A stretch of 28,350 nt of DNA from JAAERC01 sp965602655 (GTDB lineage: Bacteria > Zixibacteria > MSB-5A5 > GN15 > PGXB01), in NCBI GenBank assembly GCA_965602655.1, contig CBFCZE010000024.1, positions 1 to 28,350 on the forward strand, given 5' to 3'. The first letter of the stretch is position 1. The number at the start of each line of letters is the position of its first letter. Both the position numbers and the translations under genes were made by a program. The notes under the pieces are model-generated. The model did no database searches. It saw only the letters and a list, made by a program, of their open reading frames with translations, and had not been told where the DNA came from. This document shows positions 15,170 through 22,730 of the stretch, in pieces.

Positions 15170-16876
15170 ATGAAAGCTATTTTGAGAATATTTTTTAATT
15201 TGACAGCTTGTATGTCTGTTTTGATATTTATTATATCAAATTCATACGCGATTGATAATATCTTCGAAAAATCATCTGAAGGGAATTTATCCCGGATAGA
15301 ACAATTATATATTGAAGGCAAAATAGGATTAGGGGATAAAGTATTTTATAATCTACAGGCGATATATTCAGATTCATCATTACCCGAAGGTGTAAGATCG
15401 GATTCTCCGGAAATAATCAAAAGCGCTACCGGCATTATATTGGAAGCATATCAATACTGGGATTTGATGTCACCAGAGCAACGATCGCAGGCCTCTGATT
15501 ATTTAACTCGTGGTGGCTTTGATGCCATTTATGTATCGCCGGAATCAAATTTCTCCATTCATTATGATACTATTGGCACCGAAGCCGTTCCGGCCGAAGA
15601 TATTGATATCAATGGTATCCCGGATTATGTCGAGCGAATTGGTCTTTATGCTGACAGCTCTTTTCGGTATTATCATAATACTCTTGGTTATCTTCCTCCC
15701 CCTAAAGAAAGTGAAGACCCATATGTTATTTATTTAGTCCGGATTGGTGCTTATGGTGCCACTGTACCCGACGTTCCGGGTGATTCCTCATGGAATGATT
15801 TTACGTCGCACATAGAAATTCACTGCGATTTTGAAGGGCCTCTCTTTGGGCCAAATGACGATCCTGAGGGGAGAATAATAGGCGATCAAAAAGTAACCTG
15901 TGCCCATGAGTATTATCATGCCGTTCAGTTAGCCTATGATTTTAATTATGACAATCTTTGGTGGATGGAATGTACAGCGGTCTATTTCGAAGATGTTCTT
16001 TTTCCTGAAGTAAATGATAATTATAATTACTTAAACTACTTCTTTAATTACCCTGATATTTCTTTGGTGGCGCCCACTTTTCACAAGTATTCGACTTTTA
16101 TCTGGGCTTCATTTCTGGTGGAGAAATTTGGAATCGATATGCTTAAATCATCGTTTGAGTACCTTCGCTATTATGATCCATTGCCTTCGATTGATTCGGC
16201 GCTAAATCTCTACGGACAGCAAGTAAAAACGGTTTTTCCTGAGTTTGCACTCTGGAATTATTTTACATCCGAAAGGGCCGAGCCAATATATCATAAAGAT
16301 GCAGTCGATTACCCTCTGATTGAAATCGACCAGGTTGTTACCGGTTTTCCATCAGCAGTTGTTGAACCGATCAACCCTCCGGACGGTTTAGGATCAAACT
16401 ACATTATTTGCCGCCCGGATCCATCCGAAAATGGATTTTTTATGTTTCATTTTGACGGCAGTCAATATGTCAAATGGGGCTTAACAAGTTTAGTTTTTGA
16501 AGATAGCAAAGGAGTTGATATTCAAAGTTACCCGGTGGATTATAATGGCCTTTCGCATTGGGGTGTTTATGATTTTGCCGTAATTGATTCCATGATTATC
16601 ATCCCCTGTGTGGTGTCACAATATATTAGTGACAATGCTTATAATATCGCTGTTGAAGTAATATCTTATGGCGATGTCGATTTTTCATCCGGTACTCCCA
16701 ATATTCTTGATGTTATTTTTATAATAAATCAAATATATAAAGACGGTCCTCTACCGGATTATGACCTCAGAATGAGCGATGTCAATTGTGATGGAATAAT
16801 TAATATTCTTGATGTGGTGTACCTTATTAATTCAATTTATAAAGACGGGTCGACTCCCGGACCGTGCCGTTATTAG
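15170..16876 (+). CDS. Secreted putative zinc metalloprotease with C-terminal dockerin (MXAN_6640-like)
   Basis: A secreted protein of 568 residues with a signal peptide ending near NSYA-ID. The catalytic centre is HEYYH at 246-250 (TCAHEYYHAVQ) with Glu267 in WWMECTAVYFED as the likely third zinc ligand, which is the gluzincin pattern. The overall layout matches the MXAN_6640 group of putative metalloproteases. Residues about 505-565 form a type I dockerin: two calcium-loop/helix repeats with NILDVIFIINQIYKDG and NILDVVYLINSIYKDG. The second loop is canonical, while the first (GDVDFSSGTPNILD) carries one extra residue. Dockerins bind cohesins, but no cohesin is seen here. AGGA at 15161 sits 5 bases before the ATG. 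The gene appears to be a single unit with its own promoter region. Substrate unknown. Confidence 0.85.
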   Translation: MKAILRIFFNLTACMSVLIFIISNSYAIDNIFEKSSEGNLSRIEQLYIEGKIGLGDKVFYNLQAIYSDSSLPEGVRSDSPEIIKSATGIILEAYQYWDLMSPEQRSQASDYLTRGGFDAIYVSPESNFSIHYDTIGTEAVPAEDIDINGIPDYVERIGLYADSSFRYYHNTLGYLPPPKESEDPYVIYLVRIGAYGATVPDVPGDSSWNDFTSHIEIHCDFEGPLFGPNDDPEGRIIGDQKVTCAHEYYHAVQLAYDFNYDNLWWMECTAVYFEDVLFPEVNDNYNYLNYFFNYPDISLVAPTFHKYSTFIWASFLVEKFGIDMLKSSFEYLRYYDPLPSIDSALNLYGQQVKTVFPEFALWNYFTSERAEPIYHKDAVDYPLIEIDQVVTGFPSAVVEPINPPDGLGSNYIICRPDPSENGFFMFHFDGSQYVKWGLTSLVFEDSKGVDIQSYPVDYNGLSHWGVYDFAVIDSMIIIPCVVSQYISDNAYNIAVEVISYGDVDFSSGTPNILDVIFIINQIYKDGPLPDYDLRMSDVNCDGIINILDVVYLINSIYKDGSTPGPCRY

Positions 16877-16965
16877 CATTTTCGGCTGAACTTATTTTTT
16901 TCATTATTTTCCATTACTATATGTTACTACTATGGGCAATACTTTGAAATAAATCGTTTTTTTTC

Positions 16966-16994
16966 TTGACACCAATAAAAAAAATATTATTAAT
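16966..16994 (+). promoter_or_regulatory. Possible promoter of the zinc-ribbon gene
   Basis: TTGACA at 16966-16971, a 17-base spacer and ATTAAT at 16989-16994 (a weak -10). Transcription would begin near 17001 and give a leader of about 80 bases before ATG 17080. Confidence 0.4.
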
Positions 16995-17018
16995 TAAATC
17001 AGGGAAGAAGTATCGTTG

Positions 17019-17063
17019 ATGGTCAGCAGTAATTTGAGGAGGTTACAGGGAAGTTAACCTGCT
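17019..17063 (+). promoter_or_regulatory. Leader with dyad and 12-codon reading frame
   Basis: The leader of the zinc-ribbon gene contains ATG 17019 opening a 12-codon frame that stops at 17057. Two nested or competing pairings overlap it: AGCAG (17025-17029) with CTGCT (17059-17063), and AGGTTA (17040-17045) with TAACCT (17055-17060). A purine-rich AGGGAAGAAG lies before the ATG. Translation of the short frame could alter the fold and so the downstream gene, but this is only a possibility. Confidence 0.25.
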
Positions 17064-17079
17064 AAAGAGAGGGGGGGTC

Positions 17080-17277
17080 ATGGCATCAAGTTTTGAGCCA
17101 AAGATCCTAATTTGCGTTGAGTGCGGACAGGAATTCGTTTTTACTACAAATGCTCAGGAGTATTTTGTTGAGCGCGGTTACTCCGAAGATCCCAAAAGAT
17201 GCAAGCATTGTTATGTTCAGCACAAAAGGGACAAACGAAACAGTCCGAATGAATCGGTTCGTCAGGAATTGAACTGA
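17080..17277 (+). CDS. Small zinc-ribbon protein (zf-trcl type)
   Basis: A protein of 65 residues built around one four-cysteine zinc ribbon: ICVECGQEF supplies the first Cys-x2-Cys and RCKHCYVQH the second, about 30 residues apart, with the conserved TTNAQEYFVERGYSEDPKRC between. This is the 'probable zinc-ribbon' (zf-trcl) family, found in several bacterial phyla and of unknown role; a nucleic-acid-binding or regulatory function is a reasonable guess given the basic HKRDKR tail. ATG 17080 follows an unusually G-rich ribosome site (a run of seven G at 17071-17077). A promoter-like TTGACA at 16966 and a hairpin terminator at 17327 bound it as a single-gene unit. Confidence 0.85.
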   Translation: MASSFEPKILICVECGQEFVFTTNAQEYFVERGYSEDPKRCKHCYVQHKRDKRNSPNESVRQELN

Positions 17278-17326
17278 TAATCTATTACAACTGAAATTGT
17301 ACTAGAACAAAATTTTTATCGAATTG

Positions 17327-17357
17327 AACAGGCATTGACATTATTTTGCCTGTTTTT
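17327..17357 (+). terminator. Intrinsic terminator after the zinc-ribbon gene
   Basis: AACAGGCA (17327-17334) pairs perfectly with TGCCTGTT (17347-17354) around a 12-base loop and runs into a T-tract. It also lies just beyond the end of the convergent M6 protease gene, but the T-tract favours the plus strand. Confidence 0.65.
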
Positions 17358-17376
17358 ATCAGTGTGTATTATTGTC

Positions 17377-19104
17377 CTATTTTAGTAATATCATTGTTTT
17401 TGAATCTGTGCCAAAATCTGTAATCAATTTGTAGATATAGATGCCGGTCGATAACTTACTTTCGGGATTGTTTCCGCAATTCCATTCTACCTTATGTTTT
17501 CCGGGTAGTAATTTGCCATCCAGCGGCGTATCAACCAATCGCCCGAGAATGTCATAAATTTTAAGCGATACCGATGACTGAAAAGATAGCTCTATTTCAA
17601 TTGATGTTTGGGGATTAAATGGATTGGGAAAATTCTGTCCAAGAGAGAAAGAGGTCGGTCTGGTTAAGGATAGTTCATCATTAATATTGCTTAGGAGAGA
17701 GACTTGAAAGTCGGCCGTCATGGTTGACTCTGAAGCTGATATATTTTCAATTGATACATAAGTATTATCGCCGTTATAACTGTTCGAATTTGGCGTTGTG
17801 AAAGGTGTGAATTCGGTGACGGCGCCGTTTCCGGGGAAAGGATCGCCATGATTTCCCTTTGATATTCTCTTGTCAAGTTCAAATAATCCATCTGATTGTT
17901 CCAGCGCCACCAGGTAATTTCCGCTGTATGTATAACCGGGGTACCACTCATCGTCATTGTTTGAATTAAAAACACCTGCCTGAGTTTCATCAATATGCCA
18001 GATTAACAAACCGTCGGATGGAAGATAAACATCATATCCGATTTTTTGTCGATTTTCCACCATGAAATATTCGTTTCCGATACCGCCGCTTGACCAGAGT
18101 CGATATATAGGACCGCCTTCTTCTACATTGGCAATACTGACATCGTTACTGTTGGATAATATATTAATGTAATTGGTGAAGCCAAGCTCAATTCGCGACC
18201 AAGCGTCTAAACCGGCCGGAACGCTTCCCAGACCCTTCGGTCCCAGCCAGCTACCGTAGGACATCAATGACCATTTGCCGATACCGTTGGAGCTATTGTC
18301 ACGATCATATAGATCCGGCAAGCCGAATATATGGCCCAGCTCGTGGCAAAAAACGCCGCAGGTAATATCACCGGGACTAAACCAGTATTCAGGCTGGACA
18401 GTATATTCGGAAATATTGACACCGTCTTTACTTCGCGGATCGATAGACCATTTGTGCGACCAGATATAATCGGTGCTATCGGGGCCAAATAGTTCGGCCC
18501 CCGGTCCGGTATGAATCAGGATAAGGGCGTCAACGTATCCATTACCGTTATTGTCATATTGTGAAAAATCGATTACCGGGTCGATTAAATCGACAATATC
18601 CTCACATAGTTTCTGACTGTTTTGCGGATAAGAACCGGTTCCGTTTTGTCCGTTACAATAGTAGGCGTATGTTTGCGGGGCGATGATCCAATCCGTTGTT
18701 GACGGCAGATTAATCGTAATAATATCCAACTGCCCAAAAGATACTTCATTATAATAATGACGTAGAGAACCCTGCTGATTGATAAACAAGACGGTGTCAA
18801 AATTGGCGGGATTGACCGAGCTGGCCTTATCTGAAAAATCAATTAATACTGCCAGAGCCTTAAATGATCCGATAATTTCGGAATTAGCGATTCCAAGCAG
18901 TTTCGAGGGTGCATTCAACTCCGGATCAGGATTATTAGCGCCAAATTTTCCCGGCGATTCACTTACTTCCGAGTCGCCGGTTACAATAACATCCGGATGA
19001 GGCGGCATTGCCGCCCCATCCGGAATTAACAGCGCAAATAGAATCAGCAGGGTAAGCCCGAAGGTATGCTTGTTATAATAAAAATATCTGCGGGGATATT
19101 TCAT
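17377..19104 (-). CDS. Secreted M6-family metalloprotease with C-terminal sorting-like domain
   Basis: A protein of 575 residues with a signal peptide (core FGLTLLILFALLIPDGAA). The M6 (immune-inhibitor-A-like) catalytic domain spans about 80-390. The zinc motif is HELGHIFGLPD at 254-264 (His254, Glu255, His258 and Asp264 in the HExxHxxGxxD pattern). The last 90 residues open with LGQNFPNPFNPQTSIEIEL and close with GIYIYKLITDFGTDSKTMIL, the FlgD-Ig/type-A sorting-domain pattern used by type IX secretion in Bacteroidota. It therefore may be exported and anchored by a PorV-dependent route. It starts 15 bases after a PorV-like barrel gene, with AAGGCGG rather far (12 bases) upstream. It is the last gene of the unit. 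Substrate unknown; secreted M6 enzymes attack host or environmental proteins. Confidence 0.9.
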   Translation of the reverse strand: MKYPRRYFYYNKHTFGLTLLILFALLIPDGAAMPPHPDVIVTGDSEVSESPGKFGANNPDPELNAPSKLLGIANSEIIGSFKALAVLIDFSDKASSVNPANFDTVLFINQQGSLRHYYNEVSFGQLDIITINLPSTTDWIIAPQTYAYYCNGQNGTGSYPQNSQKLCEDIVDLIDPVIDFSQYDNNGNGYVDALILIHTGPGAELFGPDSTDYIWSHKWSIDPRSKDGVNISEYTVQPEYWFSPGDITCGVFCHELGHIFGLPDLYDRDNSSNGIGKWSLMSYGSWLGPKGLGSVPAGLDAWSRIELGFTNYINILSNSNDVSIANVEEGGPIYRLWSSGGIGNEYFMVENRQKIGYDVYLPSDGLLIWHIDETQAGVFNSNNDDEWYPGYTYSGNYLVALEQSDGLFELDKRISKGNHGDPFPGNGAVTEFTPFTTPNSNSYNGDNTYVSIENISASESTMTADFQVSLLSNINDELSLTRPTSFSLGQNFPNPFNPQTSIEIELSFQSSVSLKIYDILGRLVDTPLDGKLLPGKHKVEWNCGNNPESKLSTGIYIYKLITDFGTDSKTMILLK

Positions 19105-19119
19105 TAATATTAATCCGCC

Positions 19120-20364
19120 TTAAAACCTCAATCCCGTCGATACGGCCAGGTGAAGCCCTTTGCTTGATCCGGAGGTAATGCTGCCATGATTGGTAGCGGC
19201 AATGTCGAGATAAAACAGGGACAGGTCGAGACCGGTTCCAAATGATACGGTTGAGGCTCTTCCACCACCCATCGAATAACCGGCGCGGAGCGGAAGGAAG
19301 CTAATCAGTTTGTATTGACCACCAAATAAAAGGCGAGGTTTCGAGGATACGCCGGCACCAAGTTTGAAACCCTGCTCCCAGTCAACGGCCCAAAGAAATT
19401 TGCCGCTGATATTGGCAATACCAATTCTCATTGTAGTTGGTATTCGTGATTTGAAACTGCCGATTTCCTGTGAATAATCATCCGAGACAAAAACCGAGTC
19501 ATCATCCATATTGTCTATCGTAGCGGTGTCAAGCTGGAAGCTGTAATAATGTTCTTCGGTACCCTTGTTCCAGGTGATGTTGTTAAGGAAATTGGAAAAT
19601 GAGATACCGGCCGTATGATTATCAGATAATTTCAAAGCGGCGCCGATATCAACTGCATAACCTGTTCCGCCGGTAGCCGTCCGGGCGACAACGGCACCGT
19701 CACCGCTAAATCCGGACATGGTGGTAGAGGCTTCGCCGCTTATTCTGACAATGTCTTCATAAGCAAGACCCTTGATATATTTACAGGTAGCACCGATAGT
19801 CAGTTGTCTGGTCCCTGATTTGTAAAGCGTTTTACCGGTTGAAAGACCGATAGTGGCATAGGCAATAGCTTCGCTGTACATCTCATTTAGAGAGATGGTA
19901 TCATTGAGCTGATTTCCATTTACCAGCAGTTCCACTATATCTTTGCTGAGATTAACTTCAGAGGCTGCCACACCATTGGTTGAGATGACAAAAGATCCGA
20001 GAGAGATGGTTAAGGCCGACGCCTGAGCCCTTGCTGAAAGTTGGAGACCCTCGGCTGGTATCTTCCCCAGAAGAGCCGATTTATCATTTTCGCTGAGAAT
20101 AGCTCCGGTGTAATTATTATAATCGCTCAGCGAAAAGCTATTATTGAATATTTCTGCGCCAACACCGGCCAGTTCGACACCGGCAAGCCCATAGCCGGAA
20201 AGAGCAATATTAGCTGGATTGTATAAGGGCGCATAGACTCCTTTGGCCAGGCCAATCTGGGCGTCGCCCATACCGACGGCGCGAGCCGATGACAATCCTC
20301 CGGCTGTCGCTGTTGTTGCCAGCAAACCGGCTATTATTACAAATATTAGCAGTTTCGATTTCAT
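19120..20364 (-). CDS. FadL/PorV-like outer-membrane beta-barrel protein
   Basis: A protein of 414 residues with a clean signal peptide (MKSKLLIFVIIAGLLATTATA). The mature N-terminus GGLSSARAVGMGDAQIGLAK followed by YNPANIAL is the plug/hatch signature of the OMPP1/FadL and PorV families. Amphipathic strands rich in Gly, Tyr and Ser fill the rest and end in the aromatic LHLAVSTGLRF. FadL members carry hydrophobic solutes; PorV members shuttle C-terminal-domain cargo in type IX secretion. The neighbouring gene encodes such a cargo-like protein, which favours a PorV-like role (inference). ATG 20364 is chosen because GGGGAA lies just upstream and it opens the signal peptide; start codons at 20376 and 20418 add a non-signal extension. 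Confidence 0.8.
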   Translation of the reverse strand: MKSKLLIFVIIAGLLATTATAGGLSSARAVGMGDAQIGLAKGVYAPLYNPANIALSGYGLAGVELAGVGAEIFNNSFSLSDYNNYTGAILSENDKSALLGKIPAEGLQLSARAQASALTISLGSFVISTNGVAASEVNLSKDIVELLVNGNQLNDTISLNEMYSEAIAYATIGLSTGKTLYKSGTRQLTIGATCKYIKGLAYEDIVRISGEASTTMSGFSGDGAVVARTATGGTGYAVDIGAALKLSDNHTAGISFSNFLNNITWNKGTEEHYYSFQLDTATIDNMDDDSVFVSDDYSQEIGSFKSRIPTTMRIGIANISGKFLWAVDWEQGFKLGAGVSSKPRLLFGGQYKLISFLPLRAGYSMGGGRASTVSFGTGLDLSLFYLDIAATNHGSITSGSSKGLHLAVSTGLRF

Positions 20365-20429
20365 AATATTCCCCATGATCAAATGGTGAAATTTATTTTT
20401 GTGATTTTGAATAATCATTTTACCGGCTC

Positions 20430-22520
20430 CTAAAATTCGCCGTCAAATAAGTATTCGACTTCGATAACACCCTGAGCCGTGTAATAATCGTCACCGGATA
20501 ATCTGACAGGATTACCGTCAGTATCCATCAGGGTTATCAACTCGCCGATATAGAGCGTATCATTTTCAAGTATTCGTATTTCCAGACTGTCAAGGGTGAT
20601 TGTGTTTTCTGATAATACCGCCGCAGTAACAACTGTTCCACCGGTACCGACAGTACCGGGAGCTATTGTCAGCGGGCCGATGACAAGTTGAGCATCGGCC
20701 GCATTCAGCCGGGTTGAATCGTTATCTATATAAATCTCGGCCGTGACGCCCAGAGGCAGATGATTAATGATTGTCGATATAAATCTGGCTTCAATAACGT
20801 GGTCGGTAATTAATTCAATATCATTTTGATCTATGGTTTGTTCGGTTATATCGCCGTCAAAACTGGATTCACCAATAATAAGTTCCAAGGGAGAATTGAT
20901 GGAAACTCTGGAGACGACAAAATCGTCCGGCGTTACCGTTCCTGAGGTAACTCCGTCACCAAAAGAGGCGACACCGCTGACGGTTATATTCGTCGGTATC
21001 GGATTTAAAAAGCCTGATAACTCGGTTTCCTCTATAATTGTAACTACCGGTGAACTGTAGGATCCGGAGGCGACTACTCCGGTCAGGTTGAGGGATTGTC
21101 CGTTATCGCCGGATATGACCAAATCCAGAGTCCCCGGGAAATTTACGCCATTCTCAATTTCCAGAGATAAGGTAGCTCCGGAAAGCTGTATATCATCAAA
21201 TCCTTTGGGTATATCAATGGTCGCATTAATGCTGTCAAAAGTTGCATCGGTTTCCTGAATGATACCGGTCATTGAGGCAAAGGCCAGATTGGAGACGGTG
21301 GCATCTACCGAAAGACTGTCGAGCATATCTATATTAACCATCGCCGGTGCCGTCGAGTCTATGACGACATCAACATCAAAGGCCAGGCTTTGCGGCGGCG
21401 TCTGATCAACCGGGGCAAAGGTGTATCCGGTCAGGTCAACCGTTATCGGAGCGGTACTGTTGGCGGCCACAGTTCTGGAGATAACCAGCGGATTTCCGCT
21501 TTGTGTGAAATCATCCAGGGTAATCTGGAAGTCGCTTTCCAGAGCAGTGGCATTGTCAATTTGAAGTGTGATACTCCCCGATTCCAGTTGAGCGCTTTGA
21601 ATTGTATTGGAATCGACCAGATCCACTGTTTCCTGAAAGGTCTTAACTATTTCCGGCACCTCGGTTATCGCCGAGCTAACCGTAAAGCCATTATCCAATT
21701 CAACAGCCGAGCTCAATGTTTTATCCGTCAACGAAAAAGTGGGTCCGCATCCCGGTGTATGGCAATGCATCTGAAGCTCCAGGTCGTTTGATATGGTTTT
21801 GCCGGCCAGATCGATTGTGATTGTGTCTGTTTCGCCATTAGTCAGGCCGGGATCAGGAATGGTGTCGTTTGAAATATAGGCCGTATTGACATTATCGTAT
21901 ATCCGCAGGATGACCGTATCGAGATCGACTCCGAAATCATTGGTAAAAATAATATCAAAACTGCCCGACGAAATGGTAGCCTGACTAAATTTACCAAGGT
22001 CGGGAACATCATCAGTAACATCAAACGAGACAGGTGGGACTGCCTCCAGGACCAGGCTGACATAATCCGACAAATTGATAACAACCGGGCTGGGATTATC
22101 CGGATAGATTGTAATTTCGCCTAATGTTTCCGCGGCCCTGTGTGCGATATCATCAGTTGTCAGGTCTACGTCGACACTGATGGTATCAAGGGTGTCGCTA
22201 TAGGCAAAGACCGGCGTATATGAGTAATACGGATTGCCATCGGCACCGGTACTGTCAAGCGTACTGTCAATATAAAGGTTTGGTTGGTCAATTTTATTGA
22301 TGATTTCTGATATCGTATATGTCCGATTTACCATCGGTACGGTCAGGTTGGTAGTCCAGGTTGGCGACTCAGGCTTTTTGAGACTGCACTGCACGGCCGT
22401 CAAGAAAAGCAGGATAACGGTCACCCCGATTATAAATTTGAAGCCGTAGTTCATAAGCGCCGAATCTTTTAGAGTCGGGCTTGAGGAACCTTTTTTTGTT
22501 TTGCTGACATTTGCGTCCAT
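20430..22520 (-). CDS. Large repeat-rich surface lipoprotein-like protein, function unknown
   Basis: Not a recognised family. The 696-residue protein has a 22-residue hydrophilic head, a signal/anchor helix (about 26-42) and Cys45 in LTAVQC, a poor but possible lipobox. The rest is acidic and Ser/Thr-rich beta sequence. At least three units of 60-70 residues look related, beginning near 180 (SGSFDIIFTNDFGVDLDTVI), 312 (ESGSITLQIDNATALESDFQ) and 446 (LSGATLSLEIENGVNFPGTL), with a possible fourth near 575. They resemble tandem immunoglobulin-like sandwiches. Only two more cysteines occur, in HCHTPGCG (253 and 258). The GGGGGG-rich ribosome site supports ATG 22520. It is first in the unit with the PorV-like barrel and the M6 protease, 65 bases before the barrel's preferred start, so it is probably a surface component of the same system. 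Confidence 0.7.
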   Translation of the reverse strand: MDANVSKTKKGSSSPTLKDSALMNYGFKFIIGVTVILLFLTAVQCSLKKPESPTWTTNLTVPMVNRTYTISEIINKIDQPNLYIDSTLDSTGADGNPYYSYTPVFAYSDTLDTISVDVDLTTDDIAHRAAETLGEITIYPDNPSPVVINLSDYVSLVLEAVPPVSFDVTDDVPDLGKFSQATISSGSFDIIFTNDFGVDLDTVILRIYDNVNTAYISNDTIPDPGLTNGETDTITIDLAGKTISNDLELQMHCHTPGCGPTFSLTDKTLSSAVELDNGFTVSSAITEVPEIVKTFQETVDLVDSNTIQSAQLESGSITLQIDNATALESDFQITLDDFTQSGNPLVISRTVAANSTAPITVDLTGYTFAPVDQTPPQSLAFDVDVVIDSTAPAMVNIDMLDSLSVDATVSNLAFASMTGIIQETDATFDSINATIDIPKGFDDIQLSGATLSLEIENGVNFPGTLDLVISGDNGQSLNLTGVVASGSYSSPVVTIIEETELSGFLNPIPTNITVSGVASFGDGVTSGTVTPDDFVVSRVSINSPLELIIGESSFDGDITEQTIDQNDIELITDHVIEARFISTIINHLPLGVTAEIYIDNDSTRLNAADAQLVIGPLTIAPGTVGTGGTVVTAAVLSENTITLDSLEIRILENDTLYIGELITLMDTDGNPVRLSGDDYYTAQGVIEVEYLFDGEF

Positions 22521-22592
22521 TATTATCCCCCCGTATGAAGGTGAATTATTTTCTCTGGAAGTGAATGTGCAAAGAGTATGCCAATATTTTTT

Positions 22593-22602
22593 ATACCGGT
22601 AT
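22593..22602. promoter_or_regulatory. Palindromic operator-like site ATACCGGTAT
   Basis: A perfect 10-bp palindrome in the divergent region between the lipoprotein-like gene and the WYL regulator. Its extended form on the minus strand, TGATACCGGT (22604-22595), recurs on the plus strand at 22687-22696, where it abuts the regulator's -35 box. Two copies in opposite orientation about 90 bases apart are what would be expected for a regulator that controls both divergent units, but this is inference. Confidence 0.4.
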
Positions 22603-22634
22603 CATGATGGCGATCAACAGGATATCATGTTCGG

Positions 22635-22652
22635 TATGGGATTGTTCCCATA
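22635..22652. promoter_or_regulatory. Second dyad in the divergent region
   Basis: TATGGGA (22635-22641) and TCCCATA (22646-22652) form a perfect 7-bp inverted repeat around TTGT. Without a T-tract it is more like a protein-binding site than a terminator. Confidence 0.35.
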
Positions 22653-22695
22653 TTGAAACTATAGGATTGAGTCAACACCTATGGTTTGATACCGG

Positions 22696-22724
22696 TTGAC
22701 AAAGGTCAAATCCTTTTTTACTAT
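22696..22724 (+). promoter_or_regulatory. Promoter of the WYL regulator, overlapping a dyad
   Basis: TTGACA (22696-22701), a 17-base spacer and TACTAT (22719-22724). The -35 box forms half of an inverted repeat, TTGAC-AAAG-GTCAA (22696-22709), and follows directly on TGATACCGGT. The predicted start of transcription is about 22731, which is the A of the ATG, so the mRNA looks leaderless. A protein bound here would block the promoter, consistent with autoregulation. Confidence 0.6.
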
Positions 22725-22730
22725 TACTAT

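Noticed and set aside
22686..22730. N-terminal extension of the WYL regulator from TTG 22686
   Set aside because: It would lie inside the consensus promoter and adds a sequence unlike the family N-terminus.
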